This document shows, piece after piece, positions 6,847 through 14,585 of a stretch of DNA of 64,000 nt. The position numbers and the translations under genes were made by a program. The notes under the pieces were generated by a model. It ran no database searches, was not told the origin of the DNA, and saw only the letters and a program-made list of their open reading frames with translations. Source of the stretch: Streptomyces sp. CMB-StM0423 (GTDB taxonomy: Bacteria; Actinomycetota; Actinomycetes; Streptomycetales; Streptomycetaceae); contig NZ_CP025407.1 of assembly GCF_002847285.1 (NCBI RefSeq), forward strand, positions 3,752,501 through 3,816,500. The letters are read 5' to 3'. Within the stretch, counting starts at the first letter, position 1, and every line of letters starts with the position of its first letter.

Positions 6847-8979
6847 TCAGGCCCGTACGCGATCCGCCTCCGGCAGCCCGGCCGCCGTGTCCGCGGCCGC
6901 CGGCGCGCGCCGCGTCTCCTGCCGGAACAGGGCGCCCGGCCACCACGTCCACTTGCCCAGGTCGAGCGCCAGCGCCGGCACCATGACCGTGCGGATCAGG
7001 AACGTGTCCAGCAGCACGCCTACCCCGACCAGCACGCCCATCTGCGCCATCGTCACCAGCGGCAGCCCGGCGAAGACCGAGAACGTCGCGGCGAGCACGA
7101 TCCCCGCCGACGTGATCACGCCGCCGGTCGACGTCAGGCCGGTGAGGACCCCCTTCGCGTGGCCGTGCAGCGCGACCTCCTCCCTGACCCGGGTCATGAG
7201 GAAGATGTTGTAGTCGATGCCGAGCGCGGTCAGGAACACGAAGCCCATCAGGGGGATGGACCAGTCGACCGCGGCGAAGTCGAAGACGTGGTCGAAGAGG
7301 AGGTACGACGCCCCCAGCGCGGCCACGTTCGACAGCACGGCGGTGGCGAGCAGCACAAGAGGTGCCACCAGCGCGCGGAGGAGCCCGATCAGCACCAGGA
7401 AGACCACCAGCAGCACGATCGGCACCACCACCCGCAGGTCGCGGTCCGCCGCCCGCTGGGTGTCCAGCGCCTCCGCCGTCGTGCCGCCGACGAGCGCGTC
7501 CGCGCCCTCGACTTCGCCCACCGCGGTGCGCAGGTCGTCGATGGTGTCCTTGGCCGCGTCGGAGTCGGGTTCGTCGTCGAGGGTGACGCGCAGGGCGGCG
7601 AGGTCGCCGGTGGTGTCGCCGTCGGTCACTCCCGCCACGCCGTCGACCTTCCCGACCGCGGCCCGTACGGCGTCCTTCGCATCCGCGTTGGTGACGATGT
7701 CGGCCGGGTCGGAGGCGCCGGAGGGGTAGTGCGCGGAGATGCGTTCCTGCGCGACGACCGACTCGGGCTTGTCCTGGAACAGTTCCGACTGCTTCAGACC
7801 GAAGTCCATGCCGACGACGCCGAACACAAGCAGAGCGGTGACGCCCAGCGACATCAGCCACGACCAGCGCGGCCGGCGCGCGACCGCGGCGCCGATCCGG
7901 GACCACACCGTGCGGTGCCCGTGCACCGGGGTGCCGTAGCGCGGTACGAACGGCCAGAAGACCCACCGGCCGACGATCACCAGCAGCGCCGGCAGCACCG
8001 TGACCAGCGCGAGGAACGCGCACACCGCGCCGACCGCGCCGACCAGGCCGAGGGAGCGGGAGGAGCTGATGTCGGCGAAGTACAGGCAGGACAGGCCGAC
8101 GGCGATGGTCGCGGCGGAGGCCAGGATCGCGGGGAAGCAGCGGCGCAGCGCCAGTTGCATGGCCTCGTGGCGGTCCTCGTGGCGGTGCAGCTCCTCGCGG
8201 TAGCGGGCGATGAGCAGCAGCGCGTAGTCCGTACCGACGCCGAAGACGAGGACCATCAGGATCCCGGCCGCCTGCGGGTCGACGGGCAGGGAGGCGTGCT
8301 TGGCGAGGAGGTACGTGGCGGCCTGGGTGAGGACGGCGGCGAAGCCGACGGCCAGCACGGGGAAGAGCCACAGGACCGGGCTGCGGTACGTGATCAGCAG
8401 GAGGACGGTGACGACGGCCAGGGTCGCGAGCATCAGGGTCGCGTCGAGGGAGTCGAAGACGGCGACGGAGTCGGCGAGGGAGGCCGCCGGGCCGCCCACC
8501 TCCACGTCGACGCCGGGCGGGGCGCCGTCGGCGGCCACGTCGCGTACGTCCTCGATGGTGTCGGTGAGGTCTTCCTCGTCGGTGATCGGCACGAGGGTCA
8601 TCAGCGCGCCGCCGTCGTCGGAGGGCACGGGCGGGGTGACCCGCTCGCCCGCGGCGACGTACGGGGCGAAGGCCCGTACGTCCGCCTCCGCCTTCTGCCG
8701 CCCGGCGTCCGTCATCGCGCCGTCCGGCACGCTGTAGACGGCGACGGCGGGCATGACCTCGTCCTCGGGATCGCCGCGGAACTTCTCCAGTTGCGTGTTC
8801 AGCTCGGCGGACTCGGCGCTGCGCGGCAGAAAGGCGTTGGGGCCGGTGTCCTCGACGTCGCCGAGCTTGCCGGCCAGCGGGCCGAGCGCGACCAACAGGA
8901 GTATCCAGGCGGCCAGTACCAGCCATTTCGTACGCCGTCCTCCGGGGGCAGCCACGAGCTGCTTGATCCGAGCGGACAT
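6847..8979 (-). CDS. MMPL-family RND-type transporter
   Basis: A 710-residue membrane protein built as two repeated halves. Each half has one helix, a large extracytoplasmic loop, and a block of five to six helices. The N-terminal helix is WLVLAAWILLLVALGPLAG. The loop includes DVEVGGPAASLADS, and the helical blocks contain GVGTDYALLLIARYREE (about residue 270) and LGIDYNIFLMTRVREE (second half), the Gly-x-Asp-Tyr motifs used for proton coupling in MMPL proteins. Such proteins export lipids or hydrophobic compounds in actinobacteria. ATG 8979 has a clear GAAGGAGA ribosome site 7 nt upstream. It follows the ArsR-type/membrane-protein pair, which may regulate it. Confidence 0.95.
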   Translation of the reverse strand: MSARIKQLVAAPGGRRTKWLVLAAWILLLVALGPLAGKLGDVEDTGPNAFLPRSAESAELNTQLEKFRGDPEDEVMPAVAVYSVPDGAMTDAGRQKAEADVRAFAPYVAAGERVTPPVPSDDGGALMTLVPITDEEDLTDTIEDVRDVAADGAPPGVDVEVGGPAASLADSVAVFDSLDATLMLATLAVVTVLLLITYRSPVLWLFPVLAVGFAAVLTQAATYLLAKHASLPVDPQAAGILMVLVFGVGTDYALLLIARYREELHRHEDRHEAMQLALRRCFPAILASAATIAVGLSCLYFADISSSRSLGLVGAVGAVCAFLALVTVLPALLVIVGRWVFWPFVPRYGTPVHGHRTVWSRIGAAVARRPRWSWLMSLGVTALLVFGVVGMDFGLKQSELFQDKPESVVAQERISAHYPSGASDPADIVTNADAKDAVRAAVGKVDGVAGVTDGDTTGDLAALRVTLDDEPDSDAAKDTIDDLRTAVGEVEGADALVGGTTAEALDTQRAADRDLRVVVPIVLLVVFLVLIGLLRALVAPLVLLATAVLSNVAALGASYLLFDHVFDFAAVDWSIPLMGFVFLTALGIDYNIFLMTRVREEVALHGHAKGVLTGLTSTGGVITSAGIVLAATFSVFAGLPLVTMAQMGVLVGVGVLLDTFLIRTVMVPALALDLGKWTWWPGALFRQETRRAPAAADTAAGLPEADRVRA

Positions 8980-9094
8980 GGGATGGTCTCCTTCTGAAAG
9001 AGGTGAGTCGGGCGCACGACTGACCCGCACCGCGGCCGCTGTGGTTTGCCGACCTGGCCGTGGCGCGGAAGTGTGCCGGGGATTGCTTCGTCCT

Positions 9095-9130
9095 CGTACG
9101 GGCCGGAAGTTGCCGCTTCCGGCCCGTACG
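9095..9130 (-). terminator. Strong hairpin after the small membrane coiled-coil gene
   Basis: A perfect 15-bp inverted repeat (arms 9095-9109 and 9116-9130, 6-nt loop) begins about 10 bp after the stop of the gene at 9141-9434. On the minus strand it should end the regulator operon before the MMPL gene, or act as an attenuator if transcription reads through. Confidence 0.75.
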
Positions 9131-9140
9131 CGTGCTGGTG

Positions 9141-9434
9141 CTATTCGATCTCGCGCATCATCTTCTCCATCGAGGAGATGGAGCGCCGCGCCTCGGTGAG
9201 TTCGTCGATGCTGCGGCGGTGGAGTTCGAGATTGTCCTCCAGCAACTGCTGGTATTTGATGGCCAACTGCCGGTACTGCTCCTCGCGGGCCGCGAGCATC
9301 TTGGCCCGCCAGGTGGCGGCGATCTGCCAGACCACCACGATCAGCAGCGCGAAGAACCCGGCGGCACCGACCGCGCCGACCACGGCACCGACCGTGTCGC
9401 CGCTGTCGGCGAGGTGCACCGTCTGCTCGTTCAT
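9141..9434 (-). CDS. Small membrane-anchored coiled-coil protein
   Basis: A 97-residue protein of unknown function. Residues about 14-40 form one hydrophobic helix (GAVVGAVGAAGFFALLIVVV). Residues about 45-97 are strongly charged and helical, with a heptad-like pattern (EEQYRQLAIKYQQLLEDN...), so a coiled coil facing the cytoplasm is likely. Its ATG overlaps the stop of the ArsR-type regulator as ATGA, so the pair is translationally coupled. The obvious idea is a membrane partner that modulates the regulator, but nothing in the sequence proves it. Confidence 0.8.
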   Translation of the reverse strand: MNEQTVHLADSGDTVGAVVGAVGAAGFFALLIVVVWQIAATWRAKMLAAREEQYRQLAIKYQQLLEDNLELHRRSIDELTEARRSISSMEKMMREIE

Positions 9435-9835
9435 GAGGCTTCCTCTTTCACCGTCTCGGGCTTCCCGGTGCCGGCCTTGTCCTTCCCGGGGGGCTCGCCT
9501 TCCGGCTCGCCGTCACCGTCGCCGAGGGTGCGGGCGACCTCCTCGATCAGCTCGGGAGTCAGCTCGTACCGGAACGGGACCACCTCGTAGAACTTCATCG
9601 CCTTGCCGTCCTCTGACAGCTCCAGCGAGCCGGTGATCAGGCCCGCGGCCTCCAGCCGCTGCAGGTGCATGTGCAGCAGCGGGCGGCTCATGCCGATCTC
9701 GCGGGCCAGCCGGCTGACGTAGTTCCGGCCCTCGTGGAGCGCGGCGACGATCCGCAGGCGGTGCGGATTGCCGAGCGCGGCGAGGACCTTGAGCAGTTCG
9801 TCTCCGGACGGGGCCGGAGCGGGCGTCCGTGCCAT
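9431..9835 (-). CDS. ArsR-like winged-helix transcriptional regulator
   Basis: A 134-residue DNA-binding protein. The winged HTH begins with KVLAALGNPHRLRIVAALHEG (residues about 14-34), followed by VSRLAREIGMSRPLLHMHLQRLEAAGLI. The C-terminus is acidic and Lys-rich (GDGDGEPEGEPPGKDKAG). There is no obvious Cys metal-sensing pair, so it is not a classical metal sensor. ATG 9835 is preferred because AAGGGG lies 7 nt upstream, though an in-frame ATG at 9913 exists. An 8-bp inverted repeat upstream is a likely autoregulatory operator. It is coupled to the membrane coiled-coil protein downstream. Confidence 0.88.
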   Translation of the reverse strand: MARTPAPAPSGDELLKVLAALGNPHRLRIVAALHEGRNYVSRLAREIGMSRPLLHMHLQRLEAAGLITGSLELSEDGKAMKFYEVVPFRYELTPELIEEVARTLGDGDGEPEGEPPGKDKAGTGKPETVKEEAS

Positions 9836-9872
9836 CTGCGGCCCCTTCGTGCGTCGGTGTGTAAGTCCAAGC

Positions 9873-9898
9873 TGACAGGTGTCACAACTACCTGTCAA
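9873..9898 (-). promoter_or_regulatory. Operator and -35 region of the ArsR-type operon
   Basis: A perfect inverted repeat, TGACAGGT (9873-9880) and ACCTGTCA (9890-9897), has a 9-nt spacer. Read on the minus strand, its upstream arm is part of a consensus TTGACA (-35, at 9893-9898), so a bound regulator would block the promoter. The site is 38 bp upstream of the chosen start. Confidence 0.65.
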
Positions 9899-9947
9899 AG
9901 AGTACTGACACATGTCCGGGTCGTCTGGGGGTGACCCCGGGCGGGCC

Positions 9948-11162
9948 TCAGGGTTTCCCCTGAGTGGCCCGGCGGGAGGCGAGGCCGAACAGGGCGAGCG
10001 CCACGAGCTGCGCCGCCGCCGCGCCGGCCGGGAGGGCGCCGCTGCCGTACGCGTCGAGGAGGACGCCGCCGGCCGCGCCGCCGGCGGCGACGCCGAGGTA
10101 GACAGCGCTGCTGTTGAGCGCGAGGGCCTGGGCGCCGGCCGGTCCCGCGAGACGCAGCAGCCGGGCGCTGGCGGCCGGCGGGATCCACCAGGCCGCCGCC
10201 GACCACAGCAGCAGCAGCGGCACCACCAGCACCAGCGGCGCGGGGCGCAGCGGCCAGCAGCCGACGAGCCCGACCATCACCAGCGCGAACGCCCCGCAGC
10301 CCATCAGCAGCGCGCGCTCCGCGCCCCACCGGTCGGCGGCGGGGCCGCCGAGCTGGCTGCCGGCGATGCCGGCGGCACCGGCCAGCACGAAGATCACGCC
10401 GAGCCCCGTGGGGCCGACGCCGGCGAGGTCGCGGAGGTAGACGGCGAGGTAGGTGACCACCATCAGGTTGCCGAGTACGGCGACGGCGGTGGCGGCGAGG
10501 CCGACGAGCAGCGCGGGGCGGGCCAGCAGGGTCAGCCGGTCGGCCAGCCGCAGGGCCTCGCCGCGGGGCGGCTCGGGCAGCGTCGCGTACAGGGCGGCGA
10601 GGGAGGCGACGCCGAGGAGGCCGCCGAGGACGAACGCGCCCTGCCAGCCGGCGACCGCGCCGACCCAGGTGCCGAGCGGGACGCCGAGCAGCAGCGACGT
10701 GGTCAGCCCGGCGAAGACGGTGCCCATGTAACGGCCCTGCCGCTCCGGCGGGGCGAGGGCCGCGGCGGCGCCGAGGGCGCCGGGCACCACGATGGCGGCG
10801 GCGAGCGCGGCGGCCACGCGCAGCGCCATGAGGACGGGGAACGAGGCGACGAGCGGCATGGCGAAGTTGGCGGCGGCGAACACCGCGAGGGCGGCGGTGA
10901 ACAGGGGGCGGCGGGCCCAGGTCGCGGTGAGCACGGAGGCGACGGGAGCGGCGAGGGCGAGCACCAGGGAGAAGACGGTGACGAGTTGCCCGACCGCGGC
11001 CTCGGAGACGTCCAGGTCGTCGGCGATACCGGGGAGCACGCCCGCGACCAGGTAGTCGTCGGTGGAGAATGTGAACGTCGTCAGCGTGAGCGCGATCAGC
11101 CAGCCCGGCAGGGAGCGGCGGAGGGGGGATGCGGCCTTCTGCAGGGTGGGATTCTCGTCCAT
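9948..11162 (-). CDS. MFS transporter (DHA1-type drug/sugar efflux)
   Basis: A 404-residue protein with about twelve membrane helices. It has the DHA1-family N-terminal pattern (TFTFSTDDYLVAGVLPGIADDLDVSEAAVGQLVTVFSL), the motif A region between helices 2 and 3 (LTATWARRPLF), and a central charged loop. It probably exports small toxic compounds by proton antiport. The ATG at 11162 is preceded directly by an inverted repeat shared with the divergent TetR gene, so substrate-induced derepression is the likely control. Confidence 0.93.
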   Translation of the reverse strand: MDENPTLQKAASPLRRSLPGWLIALTLTTFTFSTDDYLVAGVLPGIADDLDVSEAAVGQLVTVFSLVLALAAPVASVLTATWARRPLFTAALAVFAAANFAMPLVASFPVLMALRVAAALAAAIVVPGALGAAAALAPPERQGRYMGTVFAGLTTSLLLGVPLGTWVGAVAGWQGAFVLGGLLGVASLAALYATLPEPPRGEALRLADRLTLLARPALLVGLAATAVAVLGNLMVVTYLAVYLRDLAGVGPTGLGVIFVLAGAAGIAGSQLGGPAADRWGAERALLMGCGAFALVMVGLVGCWPLRPAPLVLVVPLLLLWSAAAWWIPPAASARLLRLAGPAGAQALALNSSAVYLGVAAGGAAGGVLLDAYGSGALPAGAAAAQLVALALFGLASRRATQGKP

Positions 11163-11165
11163 GCC

Positions 11166-11191
11166 GTTAAGGTAACAGTCGTTACCCTAAC
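11166..11191. promoter_or_regulatory. TetR operator between the MFS and TetR genes
   Basis: An 11-bp inverted repeat with one mismatch, GTTAAGGTAAC (11166-11176) and GTTACCCTAAC (11181-11191), has a 4-nt spacer. Its inner core GGTAAC-N4-GTTACC is perfect. It begins 4 bp upstream of the MFS start codon and covers TTAnnnT-like -10 boxes on both strands, as expected for a TetR repressor site. Confidence 0.8.
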
Positions 11192-11277
11192 GGCGTCCAC
11201 CGGTTTCCGGGCCCTGCGCGTACGTGCGCTCCATGGGTACGTACGCGGGTGTCCTGGCGACCCGTACCAGGAGTGCC

Positions 11278-11877
11278 ATGCCCAGACCAGCCGACCCGGC
11301 CCGCAAGACCGCCCTGCTCGACTCGGTCGTCGACTACCTCGTGGACCACGGCCTCGCCACCCTCTCGATGCGGCCGCTGGCCAAGGAGCTGGGGCAGAGC
11401 ACGCGGGTGCTCACGCACCACTTCGCCGACAAGGCCGACCTGCTGGCCGCCACGCTGACGCGGCTGGACGAGCGGCAGCGGGAGTGGCTGGCCGGGCTGC
11501 CCGGCGCGGACGGCGAGATGGGCATGGGCGAGGTCGTACGGGCCACGTGGGAGTACCACCTGACGCCCGAGCATCTGCCGCTCACCCGGCTCATCCACGA
11601 GATCGAGGGGCTCGCCGCCGGGGACCGGCTGGGCGGGGCGACGTCGCGGCTGCTGGCGGACCGGGTGGAGTTCGTCGCGGGCTGGTTCCGCGACCGGGGG
11701 GTGCCGGCGGAGGCGGCGACGGGCTACGCGACGCTGCTCAACGCGGCCTTCGCGGGCTTGCAGATCGACATGCTCAACACCGGCGACCGGGAGCGCACCA
11801 CGGCGGCGGCGCACCGGCTGGCGGACCTGGCGGACGGATGGGTGGCGGCGTACGCGGGGGCGCGGGAGGGGGCGTAG
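11278..11877 (+). CDS. TetR-family regulator of the divergent MFS gene
   Basis: A 199-residue protein. The N-terminal HTH covers about residues 8-52 (KTALLDSVVDYLVDHGLATLSMRPLAKELGQSTRVLTHHFADKADLLAA, helix pair ending in the typical HHFADK). The remainder is the helical ligand domain. ATG 11278 is chosen because AGGAG lies 5 nt upstream, and the frame is open back to 11224. The divergent arrangement and the shared palindrome at 11166-11191 indicate it represses the efflux gene and itself. Confidence 0.92.
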   Translation: MPRPADPARKTALLDSVVDYLVDHGLATLSMRPLAKELGQSTRVLTHHFADKADLLAATLTRLDERQREWLAGLPGADGEMGMGEVVRATWEYHLTPEHLPLTRLIHEIEGLAAGDRLGGATSRLLADRVEFVAGWFRDRGVPAEAATGYATLLNAAFAGLQIDMLNTGDRERTTAAAHRLADLADGWVAAYAGAREGA

Positions 11878-11908
11878 GCGGCGCGGGGAATGCGGGGCCT
11901 GGAGCGCG

Positions 11909-12412
11909 TCAGCGGCGCTTCTTGCGCTTGCGCTTGGCGGGGTTGCCGGTACGGGACGAGCGGCGGCGCGCGTGCTGCTCCAGCCGGTGCTCGTAGTCCT
12001 GGCGCAGCATCCCCTCGCCCGGGGCCTCGACGAAGCTCCGCACCGTGTACGCCAGCAGCACGCCGACGAAGCCTATGACCCGGATCGGCCGCCACGAGCT
12101 GTCCGCGGGCCCGGCCTCGTGCGGGCGGCTGAAGCCGCCGAGGGTGCGGGTGAAGGCCAGCGAGCTGCAGACCGCGAAGGCGGCGACCATCAGCAGTTGG
12201 ACGATGCCGCCGCTGTCGGCGAGCTGCAGGCCGTTGTACGACAGCGCCAGCACGAACGCGCCGCCGGCGGCCAGCACCAGGGCCAGGACGGCGACGCCGA
12301 CGCGGCGGGCCCAGTAGCCGCGCGAGCGGTCGACCCAGGTGGTGCCGAAGAACCGCAGGGGCTCGGGCAGCGGCGCGCCTTCTTGGCTCTCGGACTGCTG
12401 GTTGTCGCTCAC
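11909..12412 (-). CDS. Conserved membrane protein of unknown function
   Basis: A 167-residue protein with three to four hydrophobic helices (about 40-57, 65-88 and 105-122) and a very basic C-terminus (PAKRKRKKRR). No enzymatic motif is visible. The GTG at 12412 is supported by a GATAAT box 7 nt upstream (12420-12425 complement), one of the best leaderless promoter matches here. It lies next to ilvD in the same orientation but with an independent promoter. The basic tail may bind nucleic acid or lipid head groups. That is speculation. Confidence 0.8.
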   Translation of the reverse strand: MSDNQQSESQEGAPLPEPLRFFGTTWVDRSRGYWARRVGVAVLALVLAAGGAFVLALSYNGLQLADSGGIVQLLMVAAFAVCSSLAFTRTLGGFSRPHEAGPADSSWRPIRVIGFVGVLLAYTVRSFVEAPGEGMLRQDYEHRLEQHARRRSSRTGNPAKRKRKKRR

Positions 12413-12524
12413 GCACCCGATTATCGCGGAGCCCTCCGCGGCGTGTCCCGCGCCCCTGGGGACGGGGCCGGAGGCCGCCCCCGGCGCCGCCGGAGTACGG
12501 GCGCGGCCGCGCCGCCGCGGGCAG

Positions 12525-12546
12525 GCCCCGCCGCTACGGGCGGGGC
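12525..12546 (-). terminator. GC-rich hairpin after ilvD
   Basis: GGCCCCGCC-type arms (12525-12532 and 12539-12546) form an 8-bp stem. Outer GC-rich arms (about 12502-12521 with 12549-12567) can extend it to a long imperfect cruciform. It lies about 25 bp past the ilvD stop. There is no U tract. Confidence 0.45.
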
Positions 12547-12571
12547 GGCGCCGCGGCGGGCCGCGCCGTGC

Positions 12572-14425
12572 TCAGCCCTCCAGCTTGGTGACGTCCCGGA
12601 CCGCGCCCTTGTCGGCGCTGGTCGCCATCGCCGCGTACGCCCGCAGGGCGGTGGACACCTTGCGCTCGCGGTCCCTCGGCGCGTACCGCCCGCCGAGGGC
12701 CGCGCGGCGCTCGGCGAGGGTCTGCTCGCCGACCAGCAGCTCGATGCTGCGGTTCGGGATGTCGATACGGATCGGGTCGCCGTCCTCGACCAGCGCGATC
12801 ACGCCGCCTGCCGCCGCCTCCGGGGAGGCGTGGCCGATGGACAGCCCCGACGTGCCGCCGGAGAAGCGGCCATCGGTGACCAGCGCGCACGCCTTGCCCA
12901 GGCCGCGGCCCTTCAGGAACGACGTCGGGTAGAGCATCTCCTGCATGCCGGGGCCGCCCTTGGGGCCCTCGTACCGGATGACGACGACGTCGCCCTCCCT
13001 GACCTGCTTGCCGAGGATCTTGTCGCACGCCTCCTCCTGCGACTCGCAGACGACGGCGAGGCCCTCGAAGGTGAGGATCGAGGCGTCGACGCCCGCGGTC
13101 TTCACCACGGCCCCGTCCGCCGCGATGTTGCCCTTGAGCACCGCGAGACCGCCGTCCTGCGAGTACGCGTGCTCCAGCGAGCGGATGCAGCCGCCCTCGG
13201 CGTCGGTGTCCAGGGACTCCCAGCGCTCGGACTGCGAGAACGCCGTGGCCGACCGCACGCAGCCGGGCGCCGCGTGCCACAGCTCGACGGCCTCGGGCGA
13301 CGGGGAGCCGCCGCGGACGTCCCACCGCTTGAGCCAGTCTGCGAGCGAGTCGGCGTGCACCGCGTGCACGTCCTCGTTCAGCAGTCCCGCGCGGTACAGC
13401 TCGCCGAGGATGGCGGGGATGCCGCCCGCGCGGTGCACGTCCTCCATGTAGTACGTCCCGCCGGGGGCCACGTTCGGCGCGACCTTGGCCAGGCACGGCA
13501 CCCGGCGGGAGACGGCGTCGATGTCCGCCAGCCCGTAGTCGAGGCCGGCCTCCTGGGCGGCGGCCAGCAGGTGCAGGATCGTGTTCGTGGAGCCGCCCAT
13601 GGCGATGTCCAGGGCCATCGCGTTCTCGAAGGCGCTGCGGCTCGCCACGTTGCGCGGGAGGACCGTCTCGTCGTCCTGCTCGTAGTAGCGGGTGGTCAGC
13701 TCGACCACCGTGCGGCCCGCGGCCTCGTAGAGCGCCTTGCGGGCGGTGTGGGTGGCGAGCACCGACCCGTTGCCCGGCAGGGAGAGGCCCATGGCCTCGG
13801 TCAGGCAGTTCATCGAGTTGGCGGTGAACATGCCGGAACAGGAGCCGCAGGTGGGGCAGGCGTTCTCCTCGATGCGCAGCACGTCGGCGTCGGAGACGCT
13901 GTCGTTCGCCGCGTCCACCATGGCGTCGATCAGGTCGAGCTTGCGGACCGTGCCGTCCACGAGGGTGGCGCGGCCGGCCTCCATGGGGCCGCCGGAGACG
14001 AAGACCGTGGGGATGTTCAGCCGCAGGGCGGCCATGAGCATCCCGGGGGTGATCTTGTCGCAGTTGGAGATGCAGACCAGGGCGTCGGCGCAGTGCGCCT
14101 CCACCATGTACTCCACGGAATCGGCGATCAGGTCGCGCGAGGGCAGGCTGTAGAGCATCCCGCCGTGGCCCATGGCGATGCCGTCGTCCACCGCGATGGT
14201 GTCGAACTCGCGCGGCACCGCGCCGGCGGCCTTGACCGCCTCGGAGACGATGCGGCCGACGGGCGCCAGGTGCGTGTGCCCCGGGACGAACTCGGTGAAG
14301 CTGTTGGCGACCGCGACGACGGGCTTGCCGATGTCCTCGTTCGCTACGCCCGAGGCGCGCATGAGGGCGCGGGCGCCCGCCATGTTGCGGCCGTGGGTGA
14401 CGGTACGGGACCTCAGCGCGGGCAT
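12572..14425 (-). CDS. ilvD: Dihydroxy-acid dehydratase
   Basis: A 617-residue enzyme that dehydrates 2,3-dihydroxy-carboxylates to 2-keto acids in valine, isoleucine and pantothenate synthesis. Iron-sulfur ligands are visible in the family motifs CDKITPGM (about 122) and CPTCGSCSGMFTANSMN (about 190-206), and the C-terminal SGGTSGLSIGHASPEAAAGG is also typical. Length matches bacterial IlvD. ATG 14425 is preferred over the upstream start because of a GGGAGGG ribosome site and the conserved MPALRSRTVTHGRNMAGARAL opening. It is probably monocistronic. Confidence 0.98.
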   Translation of the reverse strand: MPALRSRTVTHGRNMAGARALMRASGVANEDIGKPVVAVANSFTEFVPGHTHLAPVGRIVSEAVKAAGAVPREFDTIAVDDGIAMGHGGMLYSLPSRDLIADSVEYMVEAHCADALVCISNCDKITPGMLMAALRLNIPTVFVSGGPMEAGRATLVDGTVRKLDLIDAMVDAANDSVSDADVLRIEENACPTCGSCSGMFTANSMNCLTEAMGLSLPGNGSVLATHTARKALYEAAGRTVVELTTRYYEQDDETVLPRNVASRSAFENAMALDIAMGGSTNTILHLLAAAQEAGLDYGLADIDAVSRRVPCLAKVAPNVAPGGTYYMEDVHRAGGIPAILGELYRAGLLNEDVHAVHADSLADWLKRWDVRGGSPSPEAVELWHAAPGCVRSATAFSQSERWESLDTDAEGGCIRSLEHAYSQDGGLAVLKGNIAADGAVVKTAGVDASILTFEGLAVVCESQEEACDKILGKQVREGDVVVIRYEGPKGGPGMQEMLYPTSFLKGRGLGKACALVTDGRFSGGTSGLSIGHASPEAAAGGVIALVEDGDPIRIDIPNRSIELLVGEQTLAERRAALGGRYAPRDRERKVSTALRAYAAMATSADKGAVRDVTKLEG

Positions 14426-14480
14426 GTTTCCCTCCCGGGGAAGCGGTACATCCGAGTCTTCGAGCCTACGCCCCCTGCCC

Positions 14481-14547
14481 ACGGTCCGGACCGTTTGTCC
14501 ACAGTCCGGACGGACCGGTCGTGCCGCCGCACCCCGCCTGTGGACAA
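14481..14547. promoter_or_regulatory. radA upstream region with two DnaA-box nonamers and a 14-bp palindrome
   Basis: TTGTCCACA (14495-14503) and its reverse complement TGTGGACAA (14539-14547) are two perfect copies of the actinobacterial DnaA-box consensus in inverted orientation. They are preceded by a perfect 14-bp palindrome, ACGGTCCGGACCGT (14481-14494). The radA -10-like TACGTT is at 14574-14579. DnaA control of a recombination gene is an inference. Confidence 0.5.
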
Positions 14548-14585
14548 CTCCGGGCGGTGTCAGCGCGTCCCGCTACGTTAGGCGC

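Noticed and set aside
6847..8997. Very long plus-strand and alternate minus-strand open frames across the MMPL gene
   Set aside because: They are Arg/Gly/Asp-rich shadows created by high GC. The MMPL frame has membrane helices, family motifs and a ribosome site.
14495..14547. Chromosomal origin suggested by DnaA boxes
   Set aside because: Only two boxes, no dnaA/dnaN/gyrB neighbours and no box cluster. A promoter role is more likely.
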